A stretch of 42,302 bases of DNA from Alphaproteobacteria bacterium (lineage in GTDB: Bacteria; Pseudomonadota; Alphaproteobacteria; Rhizobiales; JAJFHC01): positions 1-42,302 of the forward strand of contig JAJFHD010000058.1 of the NCBI GenBank assembly GCA_021775805.1. Reading direction: 5' to 3'. Both the position numbers and the translations under genes were made by a program. The notes under the pieces were generated by a model that did no database searches, was not told the origin of the DNA, and saw only the letters and a program-made list of their open reading frames with translations. Below are positions 1 through 8,227 of the stretch, piece by piece; the stretch's first letter is position 1, and each line of letters opens with the position of its first letter.

Positions 1-2
1 TG

Positions 3-443
3 TCGGGCGTGCAGGCACAGGACGCCAGTAAGCCGACTGCAGACGAAAGGCGCATCATCTCGCTTTGCCTTGAAGACGCGACGCGTATCGGCGCGCGGGC
101 TGAGACGTGCATCGACAAGGTTTCCACACCATGCATGGATCTGGAGGGAGGCGGGTCGACGCAGGGCATGAATGCCTGCATGTACCGGGAAAACGCGATC
201 TGGGACGAAATCCTCAACGCGGAATACAAAGCGCTTCGGCGAAGCCTTGGGAAAAAGACGTTTGAAGCACTGCGCTATGTCCAGCGGCACTGGATTGCCT
301 ACCGCGATGCCAAATGTGCCTATCCCTTCGAGGCAATCGACGGCACAATCGCCAGCAATTTCGCAAGCAGTTGCGTCAACACGATGACGGCGCGCCGGGC
401 TATTGAGTTGCGGTCGTGGGGGCAATGGGAACGAGGTCAATGA
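3..443 (+). CDS. LprI-like (DUF1311) secreted protein, 5' end outside the window
   Basis: The reading frame is already open at the window edge. Its first residues read S-G-V-Q-A-Q-D-A, which look like the end of a signal peptide cleaved after an A-x-A-type site, so the true start is upstream and the GTG at 9 is probably internal. The mature part (about 140 residues) has the DUF1311/LprI layout: paired cysteines (C-L-E-D, C-I-D-K, C-M-D, C-M-Y), a W-x-x-x-R-D-A-K-C segment and a final cysteine in S-S-C-V. Family members are small, disulfide-stabilised periplasmic or lipid-anchored proteins; some are lysozyme inhibitors, but most have no tested function. It ends 51 bp before the thiolase and could be co-transcribed with it. 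The family call is fairly secure; the function is not. Confidence 0.75.
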   Translation, partial: SGVQAQDASKPTADERRIISLCLEDATRIGARAETCIDKVSTPCMDLEGGGSTQGMNACMYRENAIWDEILNAEYKALRRSLGKKTFEALRYVQRHWIAYRDAKCAYPFEAIDGTIASNFASSCVNTMTARRAIELRSWGQWERGQ

Positions 444-494
444 GTCGATCGGCAGGATCGGTGCTTGAACGAAGCAGGTTGAAAGGTACGAAGA

Positions 495-1691
495 ATGACG
501 CGTGAAGAAAATAATCCGGTGGTCATCGTCGGTTATGCGAGAACGCCGATGGGCGGATTTCAGGGTGATCTCTCTGCCATGACAGCTTCGGAATTGGGCG
601 GCGTTGCCATCAGAGAAGGGCTTGCCCGGGCAAATGTCGCTGGAGACGATGTCGAAGACGTTCTGATGGGGTGCGTGCTGCCTGCGGGCCAGGGCCAGGC
701 GCCGGCGCGCCAGGCGGCTTTTGCGGCGGGCCTGCCCAACTCCGTTCCCTGCACGACTGTCAACAAGATGTGCGGCTCGGGCATGAAAACCGTGATGATG
801 GCGCATGACAGTCTCTATGCCAGACCATCGGACGTGGTGGTGGCAGGCGGCATGGAAAGCATGTCGAATGCGCCCTACATCCTGCCGAAAGTACGCGACG
901 GCCTGAGGCTCGGCCATGGCGAGGTCAAAGACCATATGTTCCTCGACGGCCTTGAGGATGCCTATGACAAGGGTCGCCTGATGGGAACCTATGCGGAGGA
1001 TACTGCACAGCACTACCAGTTTACCCGCGAAGCCCAGGATGCCTACGCGATCGAGTCCCTGCGCCGTGCCAAGACGGCGAATGAAGACGGGAGTTTCGAC
1101 GCGGAGATCGCGCCGGTGACCGTGACAACGCGCAAGGGTGAAACGGTGGTGAGCGCCGACGAGCAACCGTTCAAAGCCAACATAGAAAAGATACCTGCCT
1201 TGAAGCCCGCCTTCCGCAAGGACGGTACCGTCACGCCCGCCAATTCAAGTTCAATTTCCGACGGGGCCGCCGCCCTTGTGCTGATGCGCCAGTCGGAAGC
1301 GGAGAAACGCGGATTGACGCCGCTTGCGCGGATTGCCGGTTGCACGGCCTTTGCCCAGGAACCGGCGTGGTTCACGACCGCCCCGGTTTTTGCGATGAAA
1401 AAACTGATGGAACAGACCGGCTGGTCGAAAGACGAGATCGACCTTTACGAGATCAATGAGGCGTTTGCCGTTGTGACCATGGCAGCCATGCGTGACCTCG
1501 ATCTTCCTCATGACAAGGTCAACGTCCACGGCGGTGCGTGTGCCATGGGGCATCCTATCGGTGCGTCCGGTGCCCGGATCATCGTGACCTTGCTGGCGGC
1601 GCTGGAGAAGAACAACATGAACAGGGGCGTTGCCTCGTTGTGTATCGGTGGCGGCGAAGCGACGGCAGTCGGAATTGAACGAGTGAACTAG
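495..1691 (+). CDS. acetyl-CoA C-acyltransferase (thiolase)
   Basis: This is a 398-residue thiolase of normal length. It catalyses reversible Claisen condensation or thiolysis of acyl-CoA in the cytoplasm. The nucleophilic cysteine lies in N-K-M-C-G-S-G (C93), the catalytic histidine in C-A-M-G-H-P-I-G-A-S-G (H353) and the second cysteine in C-I-G-G-G-E-A (C383). The N-E-A-F-A motif is also present. All four signatures are intact, so it should be active. The ATG at 495 follows a weak purine-rich stretch. It is the first gene of a same-strand run with a rhodanese and both subunits of a biotin-dependent acyl-CoA carboxylase, which suggests leucine/isovalerate or other branched acyl-CoA breakdown, where acetoacetyl-CoA or a 3-ketoacyl-CoA would be its substrate. 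Acetyl-CoA acetyltransferase (atoB/phaA type) and broader 3-ketoacyl-CoA thiolase cannot be told apart by eye. Confidence 0.93.
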   Translation: MTREENNPVVIVGYARTPMGGFQGDLSAMTASELGGVAIREGLARANVAGDDVEDVLMGCVLPAGQGQAPARQAAFAAGLPNSVPCTTVNKMCGSGMKTVMMAHDSLYARPSDVVVAGGMESMSNAPYILPKVRDGLRLGHGEVKDHMFLDGLEDAYDKGRLMGTYAEDTAQHYQFTREAQDAYAIESLRRAKTANEDGSFDAEIAPVTVTTRKGETVVSADEQPFKANIEKIPALKPAFRKDGTVTPANSSSISDGAAALVLMRQSEAEKRGLTPLARIAGCTAFAQEPAWFTTAPVFAMKKLMEQTGWSKDEIDLYEINEAFAVVTMAAMRDLDLPHDKVNVHGGACAMGHPIGASGARIIVTLLAALEKNNMNRGVASLCIGGGEATAVGIERVN

Positions 1692-1702
1692 GGGACACTG
1701 GA

Positions 1703-2110
1703 ATGGCGCAAATCATTACGACCGGCTACAAGGCGCTCTGTGCAGCGGCGGAAGAGGAAATCGAAACCATCACCGTGGAACAGGCACTTGCCGTCAAGGA
1801 CGACGATGACGTCGTCATCATCGATATCCGCGACATCCGTGAACTCTGGAGGGAAGGCCGCATTCCGGGGTCCGTCCATGTGCCGCGCGGCATGCTCGAG
1901 TTCTGGATCGATCCCGAGAGCCCTTACTACAAAGACGTGTTCAATCAGGACAAGAAGTATGTCTTTCACTGTGCCGGCGGTTTGCGCTCGGCGCTGGCGG
2001 CCCAGGCGGCTCACAACATGGGCCTGGCGCCGGTGTGCCACGTGGCCAAGGGATTTGCCGGATGGAAAGCCGCCGGAGGACCCATTGAAGAGGTCGAACG
2101 CAAGAAATGA
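1703..2110 (+). CDS. single-domain rhodanese-like protein
   Basis: This is a 135-residue single rhodanese domain. The first half carries the V-V-I-I-D-I-R-D segment and the [13 protein letters not shown] motif. The active-site loop is C-A-G-G-L-R (C90), a six-residue loop consistent with persulfide chemistry rather than Cdc25-type phosphatase activity. No signal peptide is visible, so it is probably cytoplasmic. It starts 11 bp after the thiolase, and its last four bases (ATGA) overlap the carboxylase beta start, so it is tightly coupled into the operon. Its job there is unknown. Sulfur transfer, thiosulfate or cyanide detoxification, or protection of a thiol or CoA step are possibilities, but nothing in the sequence selects one. 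Confidence 0.88.
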   Translation: MAQIITTGYKALCAAAEEEIETITVEQALAVKDDDDVVIIDIRDIRELWREGRIPGSVHVPRGMLEFWIDPESPYYKDVFNQDKKYVFHCAGGLRSALAAQAAHNMGLAPVCHVAKGFAGWKAAGGPIEEVERKK

Positions 2111-3714
2111 GTGTCCTGACGTCAACTATTTCAACCGGGTCTGACGGTTTCAAGGCGAACGTGACTGCCATGGAAGCCCTGGTCGAGGATCTGGGCCAGA
2201 AGCGAGAGACCGTTGCCCTGGGCGGCAACGAGCGTTCGCGGAACCGTCACCTCAGCCGAGGCAAGCTGCTGCCGCGCGACCGGGTGATGCAGTTCATCGA
2301 TCCGGGAACGCCGTTCCTGGAATTCAGCCAGCTCGCCGCCTTCGGCATGTACGACGATGACATCAACGCAGCCGGTGTGATCACCGGCATTGGCCACGTG
2401 GAGGGGCGCGAGGTCGTCATCGTCTGCAACGATGCCACGATCAAGGGCGGCACGTATTTTCCCATGACGGTGAAGAAACACCTGCGTGCTCAGGAAATCG
2501 CCCGGGAAAACCGGCTGCCGTGCGTTTACATGGTCGATTCAGGCGGTGCCAACCTGCCGCGGCACACGGACGTGTTTCCCGATAAGGAGCACTTTGGCCG
2601 GATCTTCTATAACCAGGCGACAATGTCGGCGATGGGCATTCCTCAGATCGCGATTGTCATGGGTTCGTGCACGGCCGGCGGCGCCTATGTGCCGGCGATG
2701 GCCGATGAGACTATAATTGTGCGTCAGCAAGGCACCATCTTCCTGGCTGGTCCGCCGCTGGTCAAGGCGGCGTTGGGCGAGGAAGTGAGTGCCGAAGACC
2801 TTGGCGGTGCGGATGTGCATGCCCGCGAAAGCGGGGTTGCCGACCATTATGCCGCCGATGACACTCACGCTCTGGCAATTGGTCGGCGGATTGTCCGCAA
2901 CCTGAACAAGCGCAAGGACGTTGATGTGGTCTTGCGGGCTGCCACCGATCCGCTTTACGAAACAACGGAACTCAATGGCATTATCCCGCAATCGTTCGCT
3001 GTCCAGTACGATGTCCGCGAAGTGATAGCGCGGATCGTCGACGGCTCGGAATTCGATGAATTCAAGAAGCTCTACGGCACGACCGTGGTCACCGGGTTTG
3101 CGCATATCATGGGAGTTCCGGTGGGGATTATCGCCAACAACGGCATCCTGTTCTCGGAGTCGTCGCTCAAAGCCGCCCACTTCATCGAGCTTTGTTGCCA
3201 ACGAAGAATTCCCCTTCTTTTTCTGCAGAATATTTCCGGATTCATGGTTGGCCAGAAATATGAGGCAGCGGGCATCGCCAAGGATGGCGCCAAGCTGGTC
3301 ACCGCTGTCGCCTGCGCCCAGGTTCCCAAAGTGACCGTCATCATCGGCGGGTCGTTTGGAGCTGGAAACTACGGCATGTGCGGACGCGCCTATGGGCCGC
3401 GGTTCCTGTATATGTGGCCCAATGCCCGAATTTCCGTCATGGGTGGTGAACAGGCTGCAAGCGTTCTGGCGACGGTGCGGCGCGACAACATCGAGGCCGA
3501 CGGCGGATCGTGGAGTGACGAGGACGAACAGGCCTTCAAGACACCGATCCGGGAGACCTTCGAAGTGGAGGGGCACCCCTATTTTGCAACCGCAAGGATC
3601 TGGGACGACGGCATCATAACGCCGGCGGAAACCCGGATGACCCTTGGCCTTTCCCTGTCCGCTGCCCTCAACGCTCCCGTGCCTGAAACAGGCTTCGGCG
3701 TCTTCAGGATGTGA
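2107..3714 (+). CDS. mccB: methylcrotonyl-CoA carboxylase-type beta subunit (carboxyltransferase)
   Basis: This 535-residue protein carries the N- and C-terminal halves of a biotin-dependent carboxyltransferase. It moves the carboxyl group from carboxybiotin to an acyl-CoA. The crotonase-like segment [10 protein letters not shown], the following [11 protein letters not shown] stretch and the glycine-rich [11 protein letters not shown] oxyanion region are characteristic of the methylcrotonyl-CoA carboxylase (MCC) beta group. The second half has [13 protein letters not shown] and M-G-G-E-Q-A-A. Length is normal for MCC beta (about 535). The start overlaps the rhodanese stop by 4 bp and the alpha subunit begins 6 bp downstream, so equimolar expression is likely. 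MCC works in leucine degradation. Geranyl-CoA carboxylase is the nearest alternative. No isovaleryl-CoA dehydrogenase or methylglutaconyl-CoA hydratase gene lies alongside. Confidence 0.88.
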   Translation: MSVLTSTISTGSDGFKANVTAMEALVEDLGQKRETVALGGNERSRNRHLSRGKLLPRDRVMQFIDPGTPFLEFSQLAAFGMYDDDINAAGVITGIGHVEGREVVIVCNDATIKGGTYFPMTVKKHLRAQEIARENRLPCVYMVDSGGANLPRHTDVFPDKEHFGRIFYNQATMSAMGIPQIAIVMGSCTAGGAYVPAMADETIIVRQQGTIFLAGPPLVKAALGEEVSAEDLGGADVHARESGVADHYAADDTHALAIGRRIVRNLNKRKDVDVVLRAATDPLYETTELNGIIPQSFAVQYDVREVIARIVDGSEFDEFKKLYGTTVVTGFAHIMGVPVGIIANNGILFSESSLKAAHFIELCCQRRIPLLFLQNISGFMVGQKYEAAGIAKDGAKLVTAVACAQVPKVTVIIGGSFGAGNYGMCGRAYGPRFLYMWPNARISVMGGEQAASVLATVRRDNIEADGGSWSDEDEQAFKTPIRETFEVEGHPYFATARIWDDGIITPAETRMTLGLSLSAALNAPVPETGFGVFRM

Positions 3715-3720
3715 TGCACC

Positions 3721-5748
3721 ATGTTTGAATCCGTTCTCATAGCCAACCGTGGCGAGATCGCCGTTCGCGTGATCCGGACGGCGCGCCGGCTGGGATTGCG
3801 CACCATTGCCGTTTATTCGGATGCCGACCGCAATGCCAAGCACGTGGCGCTTGCCGATGAAGCCTGGCACATCGGTCCGCCGGAAGTGGCGGAAAGTTAC
3901 TTGCGGGCAGAGGTCATCCTGGACGTGGCTAAACAAGCACGCGCCTCGGCAATTCATCCAGGCTACGGCTTCCTGTCGGAAAACGCCGGGTTCGCCGATC
4001 AGTGCGCGGCAGCCGGTGTGGTGTTTGTCGGACCGCCGGCTGACTCGATTCGGGCGATGGGCCTGAAGGATGCCGCCAAGCGACTGATGCAGGAGGCGAA
4101 TGTCCCTGTCGTTCCCGGCTATCACGGGAACGATCAGGACGATGCGATCCTATCTGCTGCCGCCGACGACATCGGATATCCGGTCCTGATCAAGGCGGTC
4201 GCGGGCGGCGGCGGCAAAGGGATGCGGAAAGTCGACGATGCCACCGGATTCAAGGATGCGCTGGACAGTGCCCGCCGTGAGGCGGCGTCAGCCTTCGGCG
4301 ATGACAGGGTGCTGGTCGAGAAGTTCGTCGGGCGGCCGCGCCATATTGAAATTCAGGTGTTCGCCGACGGACATGGAAATGCCGTCCACCTGTTCGAGCG
4401 TGACTGTTCGCTCCAGCGCCGTCATCAAAAGGTGATCGAGGAAGCGCCGGCGCCGGGTATGCCGGAGGCGATGCGCACGGCCATGGGAGATGCCGCCGTC
4501 GCCGCGGCCAAAGCCGTCGGTTATCAGGGGGCAGGGACTGTAGAGTTTATCGCGGATGCCAGTGAAGGCTTGCGGGAGGACGGTTTCTTCTTCATGGAGA
4601 TGAACACCCGGCTCCAGGTTGAACACCCGGTGACGGAGTTCATCACCGGCGTTGACCTGGTGGAATGGCAGCTTCGGGTGGCGTCGGGCGAACCCTTGCC
4701 CCTGACGCAGGACGATCTTGCGATTGACGGACACGCGATGGAGGTGCGTCTCTATGCGGAAGATCCCGACAACAGCTTTCTGCCGAGCACGGGCCGGCTT
4801 CATGCCCTGGAGTTTCCTGCCGGTACAGCGACAGTTCGGATAGACTCAGGTGTCGAACAGGGCGACGAAGTCAGCCGTTTTTATGATCCCATGATTGCAA
4901 AAATCATTGCGCACGGTGCTGACCGCGCCGAAGCCATCGCCAACCTTTCAGAAGCCCTGCAACAAACCGTCGTCGCAGGAGTAAAATCCAATCTGGGCTA
5001 TCTGTCCACAGTGCTCGGTAACGGCCATTTCAGGGCCGGAGAAATCGACACGGCATTCCTTGAAACACACAGTCGCGATCTCGAAGCATCGATCTCACAG
5101 GATGAAGCAGAGGCGCTGGCTGCTGTTGCGTGGTTTGCCTGCCGGGGAGACGGTCCCGGTGGTTCCGCAGAAGGACAGATGCACGTGTCGCCCTGGCAGG
5201 ACCGTTCCGGATGGCAGCTCGGAGCATCCCGTGCCTCGACGCTCCACCTGACGGTCAATGGTCAGGAGCGCCGATTCAAGGTTTGCTCCAGCGGGCCTGA
5301 TTTCACGGCGACAATGGACAAGGACGATGCATCCGTGACGGCCGGGTTCTGCGATGTCGTTGCCGAAGGCCAAATCATGCATGCCCGCCTCGGGAGCCAA
5401 AGCCTGAAGGCGCGACTGGTCAGGTCCGGTTCCGGTCTGTTGGTGATTATCGAAGGGCGCCAGTTTGAAGTCGCCCCGACCGACCTGCTGTTGAGCGATC
5501 TGGAGGGGGCAGATGGCGGCGGTCTCCTGCGTGCACCGATGTCGGGAAAACTGCAGTCCCTGTTCGTGTCACCCGGCGACCAGGTGTCGAGAGGCGACCG
5601 GCTGGCCATCCTTGAAGCCATGAAAATGGAACACACGCTTTCCGCCGACATGGACGGTGTGGTTGACCAGGTCAATTCGGCATCGGGAGAGCAGGTCCGC
5701 GAAGGCGATATTCTCGTGGTTTTACAGCCGGTTGGTGAGGAAACTTGA
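3721..5748 (+). CDS. mccA: methylcrotonyl-CoA carboxylase-type alpha subunit (biotin carboxylase + biotin carrier)
   Basis: This 675-residue protein has an N-terminal biotin carboxylase beginning with S-V-L-I-A-N-R-G-E-I-A-V-R. It contains an ATP-grasp glycine loop (A-G-G-G-G-K-G-M-R), the E-M-N-T-R-L-Q-V-E-H-P-V-T-E motif and the C-terminal biotin carboxylase domain to about residue 450. A variable BT-like linker follows, then a biotinyl domain with E-A-M-K-M-E-H; the biotinylated lysine is K635. Together with the preceding beta subunit it forms the acyl-CoA carboxylase holoenzyme, which uses ATP, bicarbonate and biotin. The length matches MCC alpha (650-680), and the pairing with an MCC-type beta subunit supports that substrate over propionyl-CoA. 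It closes the four-gene run; no clear terminator follows before DUF1489 97 bp downstream. Confidence 0.9.
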   Translation: MFESVLIANRGEIAVRVIRTARRLGLRTIAVYSDADRNAKHVALADEAWHIGPPEVAESYLRAEVILDVAKQARASAIHPGYGFLSENAGFADQCAAAGVVFVGPPADSIRAMGLKDAAKRLMQEANVPVVPGYHGNDQDDAILSAAADDIGYPVLIKAVAGGGGKGMRKVDDATGFKDALDSARREAASAFGDDRVLVEKFVGRPRHIEIQVFADGHGNAVHLFERDCSLQRRHQKVIEEAPAPGMPEAMRTAMGDAAVAAAKAVGYQGAGTVEFIADASEGLREDGFFFMEMNTRLQVEHPVTEFITGVDLVEWQLRVASGEPLPLTQDDLAIDGHAMEVRLYAEDPDNSFLPSTGRLHALEFPAGTATVRIDSGVEQGDEVSRFYDPMIAKIIAHGADRAEAIANLSEALQQTVVAGVKSNLGYLSTVLGNGHFRAGEIDTAFLETHSRDLEASISQDEAEALAAVAWFACRGDGPGGSAEGQMHVSPWQDRSGWQLGASRASTLHLTVNGQERRFKVCSSGPDFTATMDKDDASVTAGFCDVVAEGQIMHARLGSQSLKARLVRSGSGLLVIIEGRQFEVAPTDLLLSDLEGADGGGLLRAPMSGKLQSLFVSPGDQVSRGDRLAILEAMKMEHTLSADMDGVVDQVNSASGEQVREGDILVVLQPVGEET

Positions 5749-5845
5749 GTTATTGAATCGTTTTGGGTCGCCAGCGGTGTGGAAAAGACGGAATTGTCGA
5801 GCGCTTCCATTTGGTCAATTCGGCCGGACTGTATAAATTGGGGGC

Positions 5846-6259
5846 ATGAAGCTTCATCTGGTCAAGTTGTGCGTCGGCGTCTCCGAGGTCGACGAGTTGC
5901 ATGTCTGGCAGGAAAGGCGTCTGGCCGATGGCCAGGAACTTTTCCACACAACCCGCATGATTCCGCGACGGAAGGACGAACTGCTTGATGGCGGGTCGCT
6001 CTATTGGGTCATCAAGGGCCAGATCCAGTGCCGTCAGGCTTTGACCGATATCTGTCCCTTCACCGATGACGACGGTATTCGCAGGTGCCGGCTTATGCTT
6101 GGCACCGATCTCGTGCTCACCAGGCACCAGCCGCGGCGTGCATTTCAGGGGTGGCGATATATCGATGGTGCCGATATCCCGGCCGACCTTGGGCAGGGGC
6201 AAATTGACACCATTCCGCAAGAAATGCGTGCGGAACTCATGGAACTCGGCCTTATCTAA
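5846..6259 (+). CDS. DUF1489 family protein
   Basis: This 137-residue soluble protein is recognisable as the alphaproteobacterial DUF1489 family from M-K-L-H-L-x-K-L-C-V-G-V near the start, the H-x-T-R-M-I-P-R-R motif, the G-S-L-Y-W-V-I-K-G segment and the L-V-x-T-x-x-x-x-R-R-A-F-Q-G-W-R-Y motif. It has no signal peptide or membrane segment. No function is established for the family that I know of. It starts 97 bp after the carboxylase operon and is followed by a 234-bp non-coding gap before mipZ, so it may be expressed alone or by readthrough. The family call is confident; the role is unknown. Confidence 0.85.
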   Translation: MKLHLVKLCVGVSEVDELHVWQERRLADGQELFHTTRMIPRRKDELLDGGSLYWVIKGQIQCRQALTDICPFTDDDGIRRCRLMLGTDLVLTRHQPRRAFQGWRYIDGADIPADLGQGQIDTIPQEMRAELMELGLI

Positions 6260-6343
6260 CATTCCCGCTTAATGACGCGGTGCAGACGACACATTGTTTC
6301 CACAGTCGTGACGTAGTCCTCGTATGTCATTGGTCCGGAATTC

Positions 6344-6369
6344 GAATCAACGACGATGTGCTAAGAGTC
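6344..6369. promoter_or_regulatory. two GANTC (CcrM methylation) motifs upstream of mipZ
   Basis: The sequence shows GAATC at 6344-6348 and GAGTC at 6365-6369, about 125-150 bp before the mipZ start. GANTC is the target of the cell-cycle methyltransferase CcrM in alphaproteobacteria, and GcrA activates promoters that carry methylated GANTC. mipZ is a known CcrM/GcrA-dependent gene in Caulobacter. That these two copies work the same way here is inference; the promoter itself is not identified. Confidence 0.4.
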
Positions 6370-6451
6370 TAGGGGCGGGGCGTTGCCGGAGGGGAAGTGC
6401 AATGTTGTTCCATGACTTGTGTCGTCGAGAACCGGCGGGTCTACTCGGTCC

Positions 6452-6492
6452 GACGGCCATCACCCCGGCGCCAGTTAATGCCGATGGCCGTC
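6452..6492 (+). repeat. 10-bp inverted repeat ending at the mipZ start codon
   Basis: GACGGCCATC at 6452-6461 is perfectly complementary to GATGGCCGTC at 6483-6492. The loop is 21 nt and the mipZ ATG begins at 6494. In RNA the right arm would include most of the weak ribosome-binding region. It could be a translational hairpin or a protein-binding site. Confidence 0.5.
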
Positions 6493-6493
6493 C

Positions 6494-7375
6494 ATGAACG
6501 AGTCGTCAGGTCTCCCGCAAACAGCTCATGTAATTGTCCTGGGTAATGAAAAAGGCGGCTCGGGCAAGTCGACCACCGCCATGCACCTGATCGTGGCATT
6601 GCTGAAATGGGGAAAATCGGTCGGCTCGATCGATATCGACAGCCGCCAGCAGTCCCTGACACGATATGTGGAAAACCGCAAGAACTGGGCCGAACAGCAC
6701 GAGTTGCTGATCCCGCATCCCAACCACCGAACCGTGGCACTTGGTTCCGAGGGGCATCTGCGCAAGGATGAAGACGGGGAGTTTGCAGCCTTCGCCGATG
6801 CCGTGGGCACGCTTGAACACACGTGCGATTTTCTCGTGATCGATTCGCCAGGCAGCGACAATTATCTTTCCCGCCTTGGCCATTCCATGGCCGACACCCT
6901 GGTAACCCCGGTCAATGACAGTTTTCTCGATCTGGATGTGCTTGGCAACGTTTGTCCTGAAACCCTGCAATTCCAGAGGCCGTCACAGTATAGCGAAATG
7001 GTAAGCCAGAGCAGGAAGCGCCGTTTCTCGGTTGACGGCGGCGAAATAGACTGGGTCGTGCTGCGCAACCGGCTGTCGCCTCTCAGTTCCCGAAATGCGA
7101 AACGCATCGAGAAATTCGTGAGGGAACTTTCCCATCATCTGGATTTCAGGATCGCCCCCGGTGTTTCCGAACGCGTGGTCTTCAGGGAACTGTTTCCCCA
7201 AGGTCTGACGTTGTTTGACGTGATTGAGGATGAATCCGGCAACGACGTCACCATGTCACATCTTGCCGCACAGGTGGAAGTTCGTGCCTTGCTCGATACA
7301 TTGAGGCTGCCCAGATCGCACACGGTCTCAGCGTCATTCCACAGCGGCGCAGGCCCGAGTGCCGCGATCCGGTGA
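6494..7375 (+). CDS. mipZ: MipZ, division-site positioning ATPase
   Basis: This 293-residue ParA/MinD-family ATPase has a deviant Walker A motif N-E-K-G-G-S-G-K-S-T-T-A at about 18-29. The D-I-D-S-R-Q-Q-S-L-T-R-Y segment after it is specific to MipZ, and a Walker B-like F-L-V-I-D-S-P-G follows. In alphaproteobacteria that lack MinCDE, MipZ forms a ParB-anchored polar gradient that inhibits FtsZ assembly, so the Z-ring forms at midcell. The length is slightly above the Caulobacter protein. The ATG at 6494 has no strong Shine-Dalgarno; the preceding bases lie in an inverted repeat. It stands alone after a 234-bp gap containing two GANTC motifs, and is followed 110 bp later by the VWA/J-domain pair. 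Confidence 0.92.
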   Translation: MNESSGLPQTAHVIVLGNEKGGSGKSTTAMHLIVALLKWGKSVGSIDIDSRQQSLTRYVENRKNWAEQHELLIPHPNHRTVALGSEGHLRKDEDGEFAAFADAVGTLEHTCDFLVIDSPGSDNYLSRLGHSMADTLVTPVNDSFLDLDVLGNVCPETLQFQRPSQYSEMVSQSRKRRFSVDGGEIDWVVLRNRLSPLSSRNAKRIEKFVRELSHHLDFRIAPGVSERVVFRELFPQGLTLFDVIEDESGNDVTMSHLAAQVEVRALLDTLRLPRSHTVSASFHSGAGPSAAIR

Positions 7376-7485
7376 TCCATCTCTTTTCTCCGAACCGCAC
7401 CGATACCATCTATAATGTAGACTAATCGCGTCCCTGGGCAGTGCACGAAGCCTGGACATGATAAAGTGTTGGATGGAGGTGTATT

Positions 7486-8214
7486 TTGGGAGAGAAAGAC
7501 AGGTCTCCTGTATCTGCCGGCGATAACAAGGTCGCAAAGTCGTCCAGCGACGAAGTGGATGCATTCCTGGCGCAGGTCAAGGCAACGCCATCGCCGGTCA
7601 CGGGCAGCGACCGTGGACGGCTGATTTTTGCCATGGACGCGACCATGAGCCGTCAACCCACATGGGACACGGCATGCTCGATCCAAGCCGAAATGTTTCA
7701 TGAAACAGCGGTTATCGGAGGCCTTGACGTGCAACTGGTCTATTTCCGCGGGTTCAACGAATGCCAGGCCAGCCGGTGGGCCAGTGATCCCGAGGCACTA
7801 GCCGGTCTGATGACACAGGTCATGTGCCGCGGTGGGCATACGCAGATCAGGCGTGTTCTCAAACACATCAAGAAAGAGCAGGCCAAAGGGCGTGTCGGCG
7901 CTGTGGTCTATGTCGGTGACTGCATGGAAGAGAACGTCGATACCCTGTGCCAGCTGGCAGGAGAGGTCGGGTTGCTTGGAGTACCCATGTTCATGTTTCA
8001 GGAAGGGATGGACCCGGTCGCTGAACAGGCCTTCAGGGAGATTGCGCGGCTGACCCGAGGCGCATTCTGCCGTTTTGATGCGGCGTCCGCGCAACAATTG
8101 CGGGATTTGCTGTCTGCAGTTGCCGTCTATGCGGCGGGAGGACGTGCGGCACTCGAAGACTACTCCAGCAAGCGCGGCGGTGGCGCACAGCTTCTTCTGA
8201 CACAAATGCGCTGA
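7486..8214 (+). CDS. VWA-like (MIDAS) domain protein, uncharacterised
   Basis: This 242-residue soluble protein fits a von Willebrand factor A fold. A strand R-L-I-F-A-M-D leads into D-A-T-M-S (D51, T53, S55), a D-x-T-x-S form of the metal-ion-dependent adhesion site. R-G-G-H-T-Q supplies a plausible third ligand threonine, and V-V-Y-V-G-D a further aspartate. The first 40 residues are polar and look disordered. The start is TTG at 7486, chosen because GGAGGT lies 5 bp upstream and no ATG fits. The gene ends 13 bp before a membrane-anchored J-domain protein, and both share one terminator, so they are very probably one transcript. No signal peptide is present, so it is likely cytoplasmic. The function is unknown; a metal-dependent protein-binding role with the J-protein is inferred. 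Confidence 0.75.
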   Translation: MGEKDRSPVSAGDNKVAKSSSDEVDAFLAQVKATPSPVTGSDRGRLIFAMDATMSRQPTWDTACSIQAEMFHETAVIGGLDVQLVYFRGFNECQASRWASDPEALAGLMTQVMCRGGHTQIRRVLKHIKKEQAKGRVGAVVYVGDCMEENVDTLCQLAGEVGLLGVPMFMFQEGMDPVAEQAFREIARLTRGAFCRFDAASAQQLRDLLSAVAVYAAGGRAALEDYSSKRGGGAQLLLTQMR

Positions 8215-8227
8215 ACCTGGTGATCAC

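Noticed and set aside
2539..4125. 528-codon open frame on the minus strand across mccB-mccA
   Set aside because: It is antisense to two intact, recognisable carboxylase genes and has no family-like sequence. Long antisense frames are common in GC-rich codon-biased DNA.
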